From: Polynucleobacter yangtzensis | Lineage (GTDB): Bacteria; Pseudomonadota; Gammaproteobacteria; Burkholderiales; Burkholderiaceae | Length of the DNA: 64,000 nt | Direction: 5' to 3' | Assembly (NCBI RefSeq): GCF_001595965.1 | Contig: NZ_LOJI01000001.1 | Span: 402,178-466,177, forward strand | Shown: positions 7,498 to 17,342 of the stretch, in pieces | Position numbering within the stretch: position 1 is the stretch's first letter | Layout: the number at the start of each line of letters is the position of its first letter | The notes under the pieces: model-generated | Told to the model about the DNA's origin: nothing | The model's database searches: none | What the model saw: the letters and a program-made list of their open reading frames with translations, nothing else | Made by a program: the position numbers and the translations under genes

Positions 7498-8772
7498 TTA
7501 CTCAAAGTCCGCAGATGATTCAATTAGTGGCGAAGCCAGGCTCTTGCTGGGTTTGACGCCTAGCTCACGCACTTTTTCAGCTGAGCGAATGAGGTTGCCT
7601 TTACCAGTTTTCAGTTTATTAAACGCATCGTGATAACTAGTTTGCGCTTGATCTAATCGTTGACCTAGCTTTTCTAAGTCATCTACAAAGCCAACAAATT
7701 TGTCGTAAAGATTGCCACACTGTTTTGCGATCTCCAATGCATTGCGATTTTGATGATCTTGTCGCCAGAGATGGGCAACTGTTCTAAGTGTCGCCATTAA
7801 AGTGCTTGGGCAAACTAGAACAATATTCTTGGCTAGCGCCTCTTGATATAAGTTGGGCGCAGTCTTTAATGCTAGTAAGAATGCAGGCTCTATCGGTACA
7901 AACATTAAAACGAAATCCACTGAGCCCACCCCATAGAGGGAGCTGTAGTTCTTTCCAGAAAGGCCTTGAATATGTTGGCGCAGTGACTGAATATGCGCGG
8001 CCAGTTCTTGTTCGGCTGTTACAGGGTCTGTGGTTTCGGCATGTCTGGCATAGGCCGTAATCGATACTTTGCTATCAACTACCAGGCTTCTGCCCTCAGG
8101 CAGCTTGATAACAACGTCCGGCTGTAGGCGTGAGCCATCGCTTTGTGTATGACTATCCTGAACTAAGTACTCTTCGCCCTTGCGCAGACCAGAGGATTCC
8201 AGGATTGATTCCAGCACCAACTCACCCCAATTGCCTTGAACCTTGGAGTCACCCTTTAGTGCTTGAGTTAATGAGCGTGTTTCATCTGACATACGTAGAT
8301 TCAGATTAGCTAAGCGCTCAATTTCACTTTTCAGGGCATGGCGCTCGCGAGCTTCATTGCCATAAGAGCTACTTACTTGCTCTTTGAATTCAGTAAGCTT
8401 AGTTTGCAAAGGCTTAAGAAGGGCATCTAAGCTTGCCGCATTTTGTTCGGTAAAGCGCTTGGATTTATCTTCCAAGATTTCATTGGCCAAATTTTTAAAC
8501 TGATTTGTCAGCGCTTCTTTTGCTTCGTTAAGTGACTCAATTCTGCCTAAACCCTGTTTGCGCTCTGAATCTAACTCTGCCTCTAGGCGGATTGCACTTT
8601 GTAACGCTTGATCACGTTCGATGCGAAGGCTTTGAGTGAGCGCAATCTCAGTCTGAGCCTGGAGCTCAAGGCGAGCAAGGGCGGAGCGTAAGTTAAGCGC
8701 ATAAACTAAAAGGCCTGCACATAATCCTAATGGCAGGCCAAACAGTAGAAGAGAGCTTAAATCAAAACTCAC
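7498..8772 (-). CDS. rmuC: DNA recombination protein RmuC
   Basis: The 424-residue protein has an N-terminal membrane helix (about 6-26), a long coiled coil (about 30-170) and the RmuC nuclease-like domain (about 170-400), with GNWGELVLESILESSGL, PDVVIKLPEGRSLVVDSKVS and FVLMFVPIEPAF. RmuC limits DNA inversions and recombination between short repeats; the domain is related to PD-(D/E)XK nucleases. It converges on the phasin gene and starts 29 bp downstream of grxD. Confidence 0.93.
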   Translation of the reverse strand: MSFDLSSLLLFGLPLGLCAGLLVYALNLRSALARLELQAQTEIALTQSLRIERDQALQSAIRLEAELDSERKQGLGRIESLNEAKEALTNQFKNLANEILEDKSKRFTEQNAASLDALLKPLQTKLTEFKEQVSSSYGNEARERHALKSEIERLANLNLRMSDETRSLTQALKGDSKVQGNWGELVLESILESSGLRKGEEYLVQDSHTQSDGSRLQPDVVIKLPEGRSLVVDSKVSITAYARHAETTDPVTAEQELAAHIQSLRQHIQGLSGKNYSSLYGVGSVDFVLMFVPIEPAFLLALKTAPNLYQEALAKNIVLVCPSTLMATLRTVAHLWRQDHQNRNALEIAKQCGNLYDKFVGFVDDLEKLGQRLDQAQTSYHDAFNKLKTGKGNLIRSAEKVRELGVKPSKSLASPLIESSADFE

Positions 8773-8801
8773 AGCGTCAATAGTCTCTACAAAAAGAGTA
8801 A

Positions 8802-9110
8802 TTAAGCTTTAACAAGCTTTTGGAGTTCACCAGACTGAAACATTTCAGTCATGATGTCAGAACCACCAATAAATTCACCATTGATATAGAGCTGAGGAAT
8901 AGTGGGCCAGTTTGCATATTCTTTGATGCCCTGACGAATGCCTGCATCTTCTAAGACGTTTACGGTATGGAGTTTTTCAACGCCACTAGCGCGCAAGATA
9001 TTCACAGCATTTCCGGAAAAGCCGCATTGCGGAAACTGAGCAGTCCCCTTCATGAATAAAACAACAGGGTGGCTAGTAACGATTTCTTTAATTTGAGCTT
9101 GAGTGTCCAT
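8802..9110 (-). CDS. grxD: Monothiol glutaredoxin, Grx4 type
   Basis: This 102-residue protein carries the CGFS active site (Cys29-Ser32) of class II monothiol glutaredoxins and the glutathione-binding segments WPTIPQLYINGEFIGG and SDIM. These proteins bind a glutathione-coordinated 2Fe-2S cluster, usually as dimers or with BolA, and pass it to apo-proteins in the cytoplasm. It follows prmC by 107 bp. Confidence 0.95.
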   Translation of the reverse strand: MDTQAQIKEIVTSHPVVLFMKGTAQFPQCGFSGNAVNILRASGVEKLHTVNVLEDAGIRQGIKEYANWPTIPQLYINGEFIGGSDIMTEMFQSGELQKLVKA

Positions 9111-9141
9111 ACATTCTTTCTAATAAATTTCTACTGCAGCA

Positions 9142-9157
9142 GTCTTATTGCTAAGAC
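9142..9157. other. Small hairpin between prmC and grxD
   Basis: GTCTTA-TTGC-TAAGAC is a perfect 6-bp stem with a 4-nt loop in the 107-bp gap. It might attenuate read-through from hemA-prfA-prmC into grxD, but no U-tract follows it in the minus direction. Confidence 0.3.
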
Positions 9158-9217
9158 AGTTTTAAAAACAAGGTTTAGTTGATTTTAAGACTTAATGTGA
9201 AAAAAGGTTATTTGGCT

Positions 9218-10060
9218 TTATTTTCTGCCCGAGGCAATACGGTAATGCCCACCCAAATCTACATGGGTTTGAATATCACGCAACCCTGCTAGCTTCATTA
9301 GGGATACGACCGCTTCTGATTGGTCAAAACCATGTTCTACCGCAATTAAGCCATTCGGGTTTAGGTGTAGCCGGGCCCCAGAAATAATTGATTCTAGGCA
9401 GCTAAGTCCTGTGCCATGATCGGTGAGGGCTGAAAGAGGCTCAAAACGTAAGTCACCCTGATTTAAGTGTGAATCTTGGGAGGCAATATACGGTGGATTG
9501 CTCAAGATGACGTCAAAAGAGGCGCCAGTCTCTAGAGCTTCATACCAGCTGCCTTGGAAAAATTGCACACGATCGGTAATCTTCAATTGTTTTGCATTGG
9601 TTTTGGCAATCTCCAATGCCTCGGTGGATTGATCGGTAGCGGTAACAATGGCCTGAGAGGCGTCACTTGCAATCGCGAGGGCAATCGCGCCAGAGCCTGT
9701 ACCAAGATCCAAAATGTTTACTGGGGTATTTAAACGCTTTATTTCTTGCAGGCCAATTTCCACAAGAAGTTCTGTCTCTGGGCGCGGAATCAAAACGCCG
9801 GGGGCAACATACAGTTCAATGTTATGAAAACCTCTTTTACCAATGAGGTAGGCAACTGGTTCACCTTGCAGCCTCTTGGACTCTAGTTTTTTCCAGTCTT
9901 CAAGAGCATTGTCATTAAGCTCTAATTCATCACGTGATAGTAGGGCGGAGCGTGGAAGCTGGTAATGTTTTTCTAGAACATACGCCATAAGTACTTTTGC
10001 ATCAGCAGATGCAAGTGCCGTGTCTCTTAATAGAGCGCGTAGGCTTAAATTGGCACTCAC
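9218..10060 (-). CDS. prmC: Release factor glutamine N5-methyltransferase PrmC
   Basis: The 280-residue enzyme methylates the Gln of the GGQ motif of release factors RF1 and RF2 using S-adenosylmethionine. A helical N-terminal domain (about 1-75) is followed by a Rossmann methyltransferase domain with DLGTGSGAIALA (118-129) and the substrate-Gln-binding NPPY (188-191). It lies directly downstream of its substrate gene prfA (26-bp gap), the classical pairing. Confidence 0.96.
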   Translation of the reverse strand: MSANLSLRALLRDTALASADAKVLMAYVLEKHYQLPRSALLSRDELELNDNALEDWKKLESKRLQGEPVAYLIGKRGFHNIELYVAPGVLIPRPETELLVEIGLQEIKRLNTPVNILDLGTGSGAIALAIASDASQAIVTATDQSTEALEIAKTNAKQLKITDRVQFFQGSWYEALETGASFDVILSNPPYIASQDSHLNQGDLRFEPLSALTDHGTGLSCLESIISGARLHLNPNGLIAVEHGFDQSEAVVSLMKLAGLRDIQTHVDLGGHYRIASGRK

Positions 10061-10086
10061 AGTTTCGGTGATCGTTGCTTGATGAC

Positions 10087-11166
10087 TTAGTTATCACCAA
10101 GTGCAGCAAGCAATTCGGCTTGATGCTCGGAGGCAAGGGCATTACATAGATCGTCTATATCGCCATCCATCATTGCATCAATCTTATATAGAGTGAGGTT
10201 GATGCGATGATCGGTAATACGACCTTGGGGGAAGTTATAAGTTCGGATACGATCGCTACGATCTCCGGAGCCAATCAGAGATTTGCGGGTCTGTGCTTCG
10301 AGTTGATGCTTCTCGCGTTCGCGTGCATCCATGATGCGAGAAACTAATACTTTCATGGCTTGTTCGCGATTGCGGTGTTGGCTGCGATCGTCTTGGCACT
10401 CCACCACTGTTCCTGTTGGTAAGTGAGTAATGCGTACCGCGGAGTCTGTTTTATTAATATGTTGTCCGCCAGCACCTGAGGCGCGGAAAGTATCGATTCT
10501 TAATTCAGCAGGGTTGATCTTGACCGCCTCAAGTTCATCTGCCTCAGGCATAACGGCTACAGTACAGGCAGAGGTGTGAATACGACCCTGAGTTTCCGTC
10601 TGTGGAACGCGTTGAACACGATGACCACCAGATTCAAACTTTAGGCGCGAGTAAACGGCTTGCCCCACGAGGCGCAAGACCACTTCTTTATATCCACCTA
10701 AATCAGATTCAGCAGCACTGACCACTTCTACTTTCCAGCCTTGGCGTTCGGCAAAGCGCGTGTACATACGCAGAAGATCGCCTGCGAAAAGTGCGCTCTC
10801 ATCACCACCAGTACCTGCCCGAATTTCTAAGAAAACGTTACGTTCATCGTTCTCATCTTTAGGCAACAATAGCTTCTGGAGTGTGCCCTCAAGCGCTTCC
10901 ATAGTAGCCAAAGCTTGCTTTTGCTCTTCGTCCGCGAAATCTTTCATTTCCGGATCTTTGCGCATATCTTCTGCTGCTTGAGCATCGGCTTCGGCTTGCT
11001 TGTAGAGTCCGAATTGTTCAACTACTGTTGCAATATCAGAATGCTCGCGCGTGAGCTTCCGATAGGCATCCATATCTTTGGTAGCTTCTTCGGAAGTTAA
11101 TAGGGAATTGAGTTCGGCTAAGCGCGTGTCTAGGTGGTCTAGCTTAGCCCGCATGCTGGGCTTCAT
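10087..11166 (-). CDS. prfA: Peptide chain release factor 1
   Basis: The 359-residue RF1 ends translation at UAA and UAG. The catalytic GGQ is at 233-235. The stop-codon recognition tripeptide is PQT (188-190), of the P-x-T type that defines RF1 as opposed to SPF of RF2. It starts immediately after the hemA stop with no spare base, so translation is probably coupled. Confidence 0.98.
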   Translation of the reverse strand: MKPSMRAKLDHLDTRLAELNSLLTSEEATKDMDAYRKLTREHSDIATVVEQFGLYKQAEADAQAAEDMRKDPEMKDFADEEQKQALATMEALEGTLQKLLLPKDENDERNVFLEIRAGTGGDESALFAGDLLRMYTRFAERQGWKVEVVSAAESDLGGYKEVVLRLVGQAVYSRLKFESGGHRVQRVPQTETQGRIHTSACTVAVMPEADELEAVKINPAELRIDTFRASGAGGQHINKTDSAVRITHLPTGTVVECQDDRSQHRNREQAMKVLVSRIMDAREREKHQLEAQTRKSLIGSGDRSDRIRTYNFPQGRITDHRINLTLYKIDAMMDGDIDDLCNALASEHQAELLAALGDN

Positions 11167-12483
11167 CTAATGGTCTTCTGGCTTGGAATGCGAGGCGAAT
11201 AATTTAGGTAACAACTTAATCAAGGCGTCACGCTCAGCGCCATTAGAGTGTTGTAACGCATGGAGTGAGCCATGCAAAAATTTATTTGTCAGACCTTGTG
11301 CCATCGCATTGAGAACTTCTTGTGGGTCATCACCGCGCATCAAGCGCTTCATTGCACGCTCAAGCTCAAGCTGCCGCAAGCGTTCACCTTGCTGTTGAAT
11401 ATCCTGAATGAGTGGAACAGAATTACGACCCTGCATCCAATGCATAAAGTTGCCAACACGATCTTCGATGATCGCTTCGGCTTGACTTACTGCCGCTTGA
11501 CGTAAATTGGCGCCAGTTTGAATCATGACTCCTAAGTCATCCACTGTGTAGAGATAGATGTCATCTAAGCGGGAGATTTCTGGTTCAAAGTCTCTTGGTA
11601 CTGCTAAATCAATCATTACCATCGGCTTATGGCGACGCTGCTTGAGGGCGCTTTCCACCATACCAAGACCAATGATCGGCAGTGAGGAAGCGGTGCTAGA
11701 AACAATAATGTCGAACTCGTGAAGGCGGCCGGGTAGCTCGGAGAGTTTGAAGGACTCAGCCTCTACATCTTGCGCAGAAATAGAGTCTGCTAATTCCTGG
11801 CCGCGCTCGATAGTGCGATTGGCGATCGCAACATTTTTAGGTTTACGTGCAACGAAATGTGTTGCGCATAAGGTGATCATGTCACCAGCACCAATAAACA
11901 AAATCTTTTGATCTGAAATTTTTTCAAAAATGCGTTCAGAGAGTCGCACAGATGCTGCAGCCATTGAAATAGAGTGAGCGCCGATTTCAGTTGAGCCGCG
12001 CACTTCTTTGGCGACCGCAAATGTTTTCTGGAAGAGTTGATTGAGATAAGTTCCCAAAACACCAGCATCATTTGCTGTGCGGACCGCATCTTTCATTTGT
12101 CCTAAGATTTGAGTCTCACCAATGACCATCGAGTCTAGACCGCATGCCACTCTGAAGGCATGTCGAACTGCATCGGATTGCGGTAAAGAGTAAATATGAG
12201 GCTCAAGACTGCTAGGCGCAAGTTGTTGAGTTTTTGCTAGCCAATCAAAGGTTGCTTCATGCAAGATACCTGCGGCATTGTCATCATTCGCAGCGCAATA
12301 CAACTCAGTACGGTTACAGGTCGACAAAATAGTGGCTTCAGGCAGCCCAGCATGATTCGCACCAACCAAGTGTTGGCGTAGATCGTGCAACGCTTCTTGA
12401 AGAAATTCAGGGTCAAAGGCGACCTTTTCCCGAATGGCGACCGGCGCTGTGTGATGATTGATGCCGAGTGTCAACAACTTCAT
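11167..12483 (-). CDS. hemA: Glutamyl-tRNA reductase
   Basis: This 438-residue enzyme makes glutamate-1-semialdehyde from Glu-tRNA with NADPH, the first committed step of C5 haem synthesis. The N-terminal catalytic domain shows GINHHTAP and the nucleophile Cys56 in [10 protein letters not shown]. The Rossmann domain carries LFIGAGDM, and a C-terminal helical dimerisation domain follows. It heads hemA-prfA-prmC. Its start codon ends one base from the start of the divergent small membrane gene, so its promoter must lie inside that gene's coding sequence. Confidence 0.97.
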   Translation of the reverse strand: MKLLTLGINHHTAPVAIREKVAFDPEFLQEALHDLRQHLVGANHAGLPEATILSTCNRTELYCAANDDNAAGILHEATFDWLAKTQQLAPSSLEPHIYSLPQSDAVRHAFRVACGLDSMVIGETQILGQMKDAVRTANDAGVLGTYLNQLFQKTFAVAKEVRGSTEIGAHSISMAAASVRLSERIFEKISDQKILFIGAGDMITLCATHFVARKPKNVAIANRTIERGQELADSISAQDVEAESFKLSELPGRLHEFDIIVSSTASSLPIIGLGMVESALKQRRHKPMVMIDLAVPRDFEPEISRLDDIYLYTVDDLGVMIQTGANLRQAAVSQAEAIIEDRVGNFMHWMQGRNSVPLIQDIQQQGERLRQLELERAMKRLMRGDDPQEVLNAMAQGLTNKFLHGSLHALQHSNGAERDALIKLLPKLFASHSKPEDH

Positions 12484-12484
12484 A

Positions 12485-12781
12485 ATGGCAATTATAGATT
12501 TGATGGCAGCATTAATGGGGGTATCAATGGGGTTTTTAGCTTTTCTGGTGATTGGGGGTATTTCTGGGGTCTCAGCCTGGATCTTTTATCCCGGACCCCC
12601 ACAGGGCTTCAGGCCCGGGAAGGTCCTTGCAGCCTTCTTGCTCGGCTTCATTGCAGCTGCTGGCAGCTCGTTTTTAGGGCAATACTTGGGATTTTTTCAG
12701 TCTGGGCAAATATTGGAGTGGGCCAGCGCTATTTTTGCCTCTTGTACGGTAGCTTGCGTATTTACCGCTTTAACTAAATAA
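12485..12781 (+). CDS. Small membrane protein, GlsB/YeaQ/YmgE-like
   Basis: The 98-residue product has three hydrophobic segments (about 5-32, 45-65 and 75-95) and glycine-rich helices ([13 protein letters not shown]), resembling the GlsB/YeaQ/YmgE 'transglycosylase-associated' family. The start at 12485 was chosen because the longer reading, from 12458, would run into the hemA start. It diverges from hemA with one base between start codons, and its last 12 bp overlap the 3' end of ung on the other strand. The family function is poorly known. Confidence 0.65.
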   Translation: MAIIDLMAALMGVSMGFLAFLVIGGISGVSAWIFYPGPPQGFRPGKVLAAFLLGFIAAAGSSFLGQYLGFFQSGQILEWASAIFASCTVACVFTALTK

Positions 12782-13525
12782 GTCATTTTGAACGCTCTCC
12801 ACCCAACGGATGGGTGAGCTTTTGTGTTCAATGAGCCACTGATTGGTTCTGCTGAAGTGATTGCAGCTTGCCTTAGCGCCGGGCTCCAAAAAGGGCTTAT
12901 CTGTTTTATATACCCCTAAGCCCGATGGGTGCGAGGATTGAAGCACCAATTGGTCTTGGCCGTCCTCAATCAAGGGCATTTTGGATTGTGCGTGACCACC
13001 CCAGAGCATCCAGACTAAATGCGACTTAGATTTAGAGAGTGCGTTGATTAAATGATCAATCAAACTTTTCCACCCTAAATTAGTGTGACTACCTGCTTCG
13101 CCGAGCCTGACGCTCAAGGCGGTATTGAGAAGAAGAACACCCTGCTTGGCCCAGTTGTGCAGATCACCGTTGGGTAACTGACCAAAACCTTCTATCGCAA
13201 GTGCTTTGCTAATGTTGCGAAGTGAACTGGGAAATTCTCGAGAGTTGATTGTAATTTCCGCTGGAATAGAAAAAGCAAGTCCCTGGGCTAATCCTGGAGA
13301 GTGATAGGGGTCTTGACCCAGAATCACTACCTTAACCGAATCCACTGGAGTCAGTTTGAGTGCTTTAAAAAAGTTTTGCGGTTTTGGCCTTACTGCGCCT
13401 GGATCAGCATTCAAAACAGTCTGCAAATTCTTTTCTAGCGATTGCCAATCTGCCGACTCAAAATAGTTTCCCAGTAGTGCACGCCAATCGCTAGGGATAT
13501 CGTCTTTTGAAAATAGCGCCTTCAA
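12770..13525 (-). CDS. ung: Uracil-DNA glycosylase, family 1
   Basis: This 251-residue enzyme removes uracil from DNA to start base excision repair. The water-activating motif GQDPYH (70-75) carries Asp72, and LLLNTALSV (131-139) is the uracil-recognition block. The C-terminal DNA-intercalation loop reads HPSGLGVY from His199, with the catalytic His kept but Gly-Leu-Gly where most relatives have Pro-Leu-Ser. The start lies 6 bp downstream of the M61 peptidase stop, so the two are probably co-transcribed. Confidence 0.95.
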   Translation of the reverse strand: MKALFSKDDIPSDWRALLGNYFESADWQSLEKNLQTVLNADPGAVRPKPQNFFKALKLTPVDSVKVVILGQDPYHSPGLAQGLAFSIPAEITINSREFPSSLRNISKALAIEGFGQLPNGDLHNWAKQGVLLLNTALSVRLGEAGSHTNLGWKSLIDHLINALSKSKSHLVWMLWGGHAQSKMPLIEDGQDQLVLQSSHPSGLGVYKTDKPFLEPGAKASCNHFSRTNQWLIEHKSSPIRWVESVQNDLFS

Positions 13526-13531
13526 TTTTGA

Positions 13532-15313
13532 TCAGACATCTTTCTTTGGCGATAGTTCATATTGTGTAGGTGCATGGGCGGATTGCAGTGAGACCATGCG
13601 CTCATGCTCAAGATCATCGCGATAAAAAGTGATGCGTGTTTGAGTGTTTTCAGAAAGGCTGCCTAAAACCCTATCCCAACGTGCGCTGGTGACCCTTTGC
13701 CCATCAACACTAGCCAGTAAATCCCCGGCTGCCAGACCTGCTGCCTGGGCAATGCCGCTATCGAGTACATGAGTAATCTTGAGCCAACCATTCGCATCGG
13801 TATATCGCATGCCAAATTGCAGCTTAAGTTTTTCTAGGGTTGATTGGTGCTTCAGTTTGACGGCAACAAGGTTTGATCCAATCCATTTTTGCAATGGAAT
13901 ATCTTCAACGCCAAAAATGTAACGCGCTTTTATGTCTGCCCAAATTTTTCTGAAACCTTCGCCTAGCAATTCAATTAACAAATGATCCAGTTCATCTTCT
14001 GCGAGGCCGTCTAGGGTGATGCCATGCTTGCGCCACATGAGACGCATTAGATCATCTAGGGAGAGTTTGTTTTTAGAGAATGCGCGGATTTGTAAATCGA
14101 GGCCAAGAGCCATTAATGCACCTTTGCCGTAGTAGCTAACAACGGCATTGGGTGTGTTTTCGTCTGCTTGGTAATACTTAGTCCAGGCATCAAATGAGCT
14201 ATCAGCAAGGCTTTGCTTTTGACGACCTGGGCCGCGCAAGATGCCATTCCAGTTATCTGCAACGAGTCTTAGATAGGTTTTTAGGTCAATCCGTTTGCTG
14301 CGCAATAGTTGAAGGTCATCGTAATAACTAGTAAAGCCTTCAAATACCCAGAGTAAGCGTGTGTGATTTCTTTTTGCGAGATCGTAAGGTTGAAAAGCTT
14401 TTGGTTGAATACGCTTAACCAACCACGCGTGAAAATATTCATGACTGCACAAACCTAGAAATTCTCTGTAAGCAGACTCTTCAAAGACAATATTTTCCTG
14501 GGGGATTTGATCGCGTCGACAAAGTAATGCAGTGCTATTGCGATGTTCAAGGCCGCCGTAGCCATTTAGTACGGCATTGACTAAAAAGAGATATTCCCCA
14601 AATGGGGCACGCTTAGTTTTTGGTTCAAATAATTCAATAGTACTGATGCAGATTGCCTGAAGATCTTCAGCAAGGCGCTTAGAGTCAACAATGTGATTGC
14701 ACCCTTGAATGGCCATGCGATGGGATACGCCATTAGATCTCCAGTGCACCAGTTGAAACTCGCCCATAGCGACAGGATGATCAAGTAAATCATCATAATT
14801 TTTTGCTAGATAAAAACCAAATCCACGCCCATCAGTCTTTGCTGCCCTTAATGTCGTTTGCACTGTCCAGTGGTCTGCAAAAGCAGCCTCAGGCGCAGTG
14901 ACAGCAAGAGAGCAAGGTATATGCTCTTGGCCTTTGACTGCAAGACATAAGCTGGTTGCATTGAAGAAGGCGCGCTCAGTATCGAGATAGGCTGCACGAA
15001 CTGATGAATCAAATGCGTAAACAGTCGTTAGGATCTCTACAGATCTATTGCTTGGTGGCAACTGCCAATGGTCATTATCAATCCGCTCGACCACGAGCTT
15101 CTTTCTAGTGCCTGTCGCTGAGAATGCTTCAAGTGACTCCACATGTTTACTGAAATCCCGAATTAAATAGCTACCCGGAATCCAGGCCGGCATTTGCAGA
15201 ATCTGACCCTTAGGGTCGGGGTTTGTAATGTGTAGCTTTACACGAAAACGATGACCATGAAGGTCTGCTGGCCAGACTGTATATTGAATTGCAGGTAAGT
15301 CGGCGTTATTCAT
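13532..15313 (-). CDS. M61 family metallopeptidase with PDZ domain
   Basis: This 593-residue protein resembles the M61 glycyl aminopeptidases. A beta-rich N-terminal domain (about 1-200) is followed by the thermolysin-like catalytic region with the zinc motif HEYFH (291-295) and the third ligand Glu325 in FEGFTSYYDD. A PDZ domain lies near the C-terminus (about 480-570, GIAQAAGLAAGDLLASVDGQ). No signal peptide is visible, which suggests a cytoplasmic location. The physiological substrate is unknown. It lies between dsbC (5-bp gap) and ung in a same-strand run. Confidence 0.9.
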   Translation of the reverse strand: MNNADLPAIQYTVWPADLHGHRFRVKLHITNPDPKGQILQMPAWIPGSYLIRDFSKHVESLEAFSATGTRKKLVVERIDNDHWQLPPSNRSVEILTTVYAFDSSVRAAYLDTERAFFNATSLCLAVKGQEHIPCSLAVTAPEAAFADHWTVQTTLRAAKTDGRGFGFYLAKNYDDLLDHPVAMGEFQLVHWRSNGVSHRMAIQGCNHIVDSKRLAEDLQAICISTIELFEPKTKRAPFGEYLFLVNAVLNGYGGLEHRNSTALLCRRDQIPQENIVFEESAYREFLGLCSHEYFHAWLVKRIQPKAFQPYDLAKRNHTRLLWVFEGFTSYYDDLQLLRSKRIDLKTYLRLVADNWNGILRGPGRQKQSLADSSFDAWTKYYQADENTPNAVVSYYGKGALMALGLDLQIRAFSKNKLSLDDLMRLMWRKHGITLDGLAEDELDHLLIELLGEGFRKIWADIKARYIFGVEDIPLQKWIGSNLVAVKLKHQSTLEKLKLQFGMRYTDANGWLKITHVLDSGIAQAAGLAAGDLLASVDGQRVTSARWDRVLGSLSENTQTRITFYRDDLEHERMVSLQSAHAPTQYELSPKKDV

Positions 15314-15318
15314 GATGA

Positions 15319-16041
15319 TTATTTCAGTGAATTAAATTTCTTTTCAATGTCAGTGATTTGTACGGCCCCAGGGAAACGGCTGCCGTCTGTAAAGAATAAA
15401 GTTGGCGTGCCTGTAACTCCATAGGTCTTAGCAAAAGCCATATTCTTGTCTAGTGGCGTGCTGCAATCCCCTTTGCCACTGGGTGTAATACCGTTAATCA
15501 TCCAATCCATATAGGCCTTATATGGATCTGCTGAGCACCAAATTTGTTTTGATTTTTGCGCAGAATCTGGCGATAAGATTGGAATTAGATAGGTATAGAT
15601 GGTGACGTTATCCAGTTGCTGTAGTGATTTTTCTAAGCGCTTGCAGTAGCCACAATTAGGATCAGAGAAAACGGCAAGCTGACGGCTGCCATTGCCGCGA
15701 ACATTTTTGATGGCGTTAGCAGGGGTTAAGTCACTCCATTTAATGCGATTTAAATCTGCCTGTCTTTGCTCGGTAATATTTTTACCGCTTGCAAGTTCGA
15801 TGATCTCACCTTGAATCAGATATTTTCCAGAGGCGTCTGTATAAAAAATATCGTTGCCTACCAATACCTCGTACAGGCCAGATACAGGTGCAGGTGAAAC
15901 ACTTTTAACTTTAGCGTTAGCGCCTAACTTCTTCTGAATTTCTGTTTTGATTTGCTGCTCTGGTTGCGCATGCGCTAATCCAGTGCAAATAAGGCTGGCG
16001 CCAATAAAAGCAACCATAGATAAGAGTTTATTCAAAATCAA
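15319..16041 (-). CDS. dsbC: Thiol:disulfide interchange protein DsbC
   Basis: The 240-residue periplasmic isomerase has a signal peptide (1-25, cleavage after AHA), an N-terminal dimerisation domain and a thioredoxin domain with the active site CGYC (Cys130-Cys133) and the cis-Pro loop GTPT. DsbC reshuffles wrong disulfides in secreted proteins and is kept reduced by DsbD. Its start overlaps the end of the upstream hydroxylase gene by 14 bp, implying translational coupling. Confidence 0.95.
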   Translation of the reverse strand: MILNKLLSMVAFIGASLICTGLAHAQPEQQIKTEIQKKLGANAKVKSVSPAPVSGLYEVLVGNDIFYTDASGKYLIQGEIIELASGKNITEQRQADLNRIKWSDLTPANAIKNVRGNGSRQLAVFSDPNCGYCKRLEKSLQQLDNVTIYTYLIPILSPDSAQKSKQIWCSADPYKAYMDWMINGITPSGKGDCSTPLDKNMAFAKTYGVTGTPTLFFTDGSRFPGAVQITDIEKKFNSLK

Positions 16042-17302
16042 TTTCTCCTAAAGCGCGTTCAATTAAGCGCTGTTTTATAAAGTGGCTTTTGTTCACAAGA
16101 CCTAGACCCCAGTTACGAAGTTGTCGTTCTGTGTTGCTGCTTGCAGAAAATAGTTTCTTCAGTTTATCGGTAACCCACAAAAGGGCGCTGGTATCGCCTT
16201 GGCGTTGACGTTCATAGCGACGAAGTAACACGATGTCACTTGGTGATCGGAAGGACTCGCGTTTACCCAAAACATTCAGTAAAACAGCAACATCACGAAG
16301 TCCTAAATTGAGGCCTTGCCCCGCCAGAGGATGCATGACATGCGCGGCATCGCCAATGAGCACAACCTTTGGAGAGGCTTCTGGGCCGATAAAACGTTTG
16401 GCTCGAATTTTTCGTAAAGGATAGGCCGCTGGTATGGAGTTCAGAGTGAGTTCGCCTAACTGCTTAAGTATGACGCCATTCGCAATCGAAGAAAACTGAT
16501 CTAGCCATTGTGCTTGATCGAGTTTTAATAACTCAGCTGCATGCTCTGTCGAGGTAGACCAAACCATCGAGACTTGTTTGCCTGGTAAAGGCAACATGGC
16601 GACTATGTCACCACCTGGTAAGAACCACTGATATGCAGTTTCTAAGTGTGGATAGGCGCAGAGCCAATTAGCTACCACCGCACTTTGCGAATAACTTTCT
16701 TCGCTGGCGCTAATCCCAAGCTCGTTGCGAATAGGGGAGTTGGCACCATCAGCTGCGATTACCAGTTGTGCGCGAATACTGCCGCCATTTTTTAAATGCA
16801 AAGTACTTCCATCTGCATCTATATAGATTTTTTCTACGACATCACTGATACGCTCTAGTTTGTTTTGAAAGCGTGATGCTTGATCAAGGGTGTGCTCAAT
16901 TAAGTTGGATTCTCCAATCCAGGCAAGCTGAGGTGTTCCTGCTTCAAATGCTGAAAGGTGGAGTTGGTCATTTTTTTCGCCCCTATCGCCGTATATGCGC
17001 ATATCTCGGACCGGCTGCAGGCGGCTGTGATCAATTGCGTCCCAAATTTGTAGGTGAGCCAGCAATTTTTGAGTGCTTGGGGAAAAAGCGTAGATTCGTT
17101 GCCCCCATTGGGTGCCTTGTGGGCTAGCAACGCTTTGTCCTAAATCAGGGGCTATTTCTATGGTTTGCAGGCCCAGTTGGGCTAGGCCGAGTGCGCAAGC
17201 CTTACCAGTAATGCCTCCGCCGACTACAACAACGTCTGTAGTGCGCATTTGGGAGGGATGGCCTGAGGATTTGGACAAGGAATTTAAGTGAACTTCTGAC
17301 AT
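16028..17302 (-). CDS. UbiH/UbiF/VisC-family FAD-dependent hydroxylase (ubiquinone synthesis)
   Basis: This 424-residue flavoprotein monooxygenase has the N-terminal FAD motif VVVGGGITGKACALGLA (about 25-41) and the family signature GDAAHVMHPLAGQGLNLG in its C-terminal half. Members hydroxylate the aromatic ring of ubiquinone precursors. Which ring position is used cannot be told from sequence. The first 18 residues before MRTTDVVVVGGG may or may not be translated. It is divergent from ychF (40-bp gap) and overlaps dsbC downstream. Confidence 0.88.
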   Translation of the reverse strand: MSEVHLNSLSKSSGHPSQMRTTDVVVVGGGITGKACALGLAQLGLQTIEIAPDLGQSVASPQGTQWGQRIYAFSPSTQKLLAHLQIWDAIDHSRLQPVRDMRIYGDRGEKNDQLHLSAFEAGTPQLAWIGESNLIEHTLDQASRFQNKLERISDVVEKIYIDADGSTLHLKNGGSIRAQLVIAADGANSPIRNELGISASEESYSQSAVVANWLCAYPHLETAYQWFLPGGDIVAMLPLPGKQVSMVWSTSTEHAAELLKLDQAQWLDQFSSIANGVILKQLGELTLNSIPAAYPLRKIRAKRFIGPEASPKVVLIGDAAHVMHPLAGQGLNLGLRDVAVLLNVLGKRESFRSPSDIVLLRRYERQRQGDTSALLWVTDKLKKLFSASSNTERQLRNWGLGLVNKSHFIKQRLIERALGEIDFE

Positions 17303-17342
17303 AACTCGATGATATCGAAACCAGCCCCTTTACAATAACGCC

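Noticed and set aside
12385..12777. 130-codon plus-strand frame across hemA start and the small membrane gene
   Set aside because: Overlaps two better supported frames and shows no domain-like pattern.
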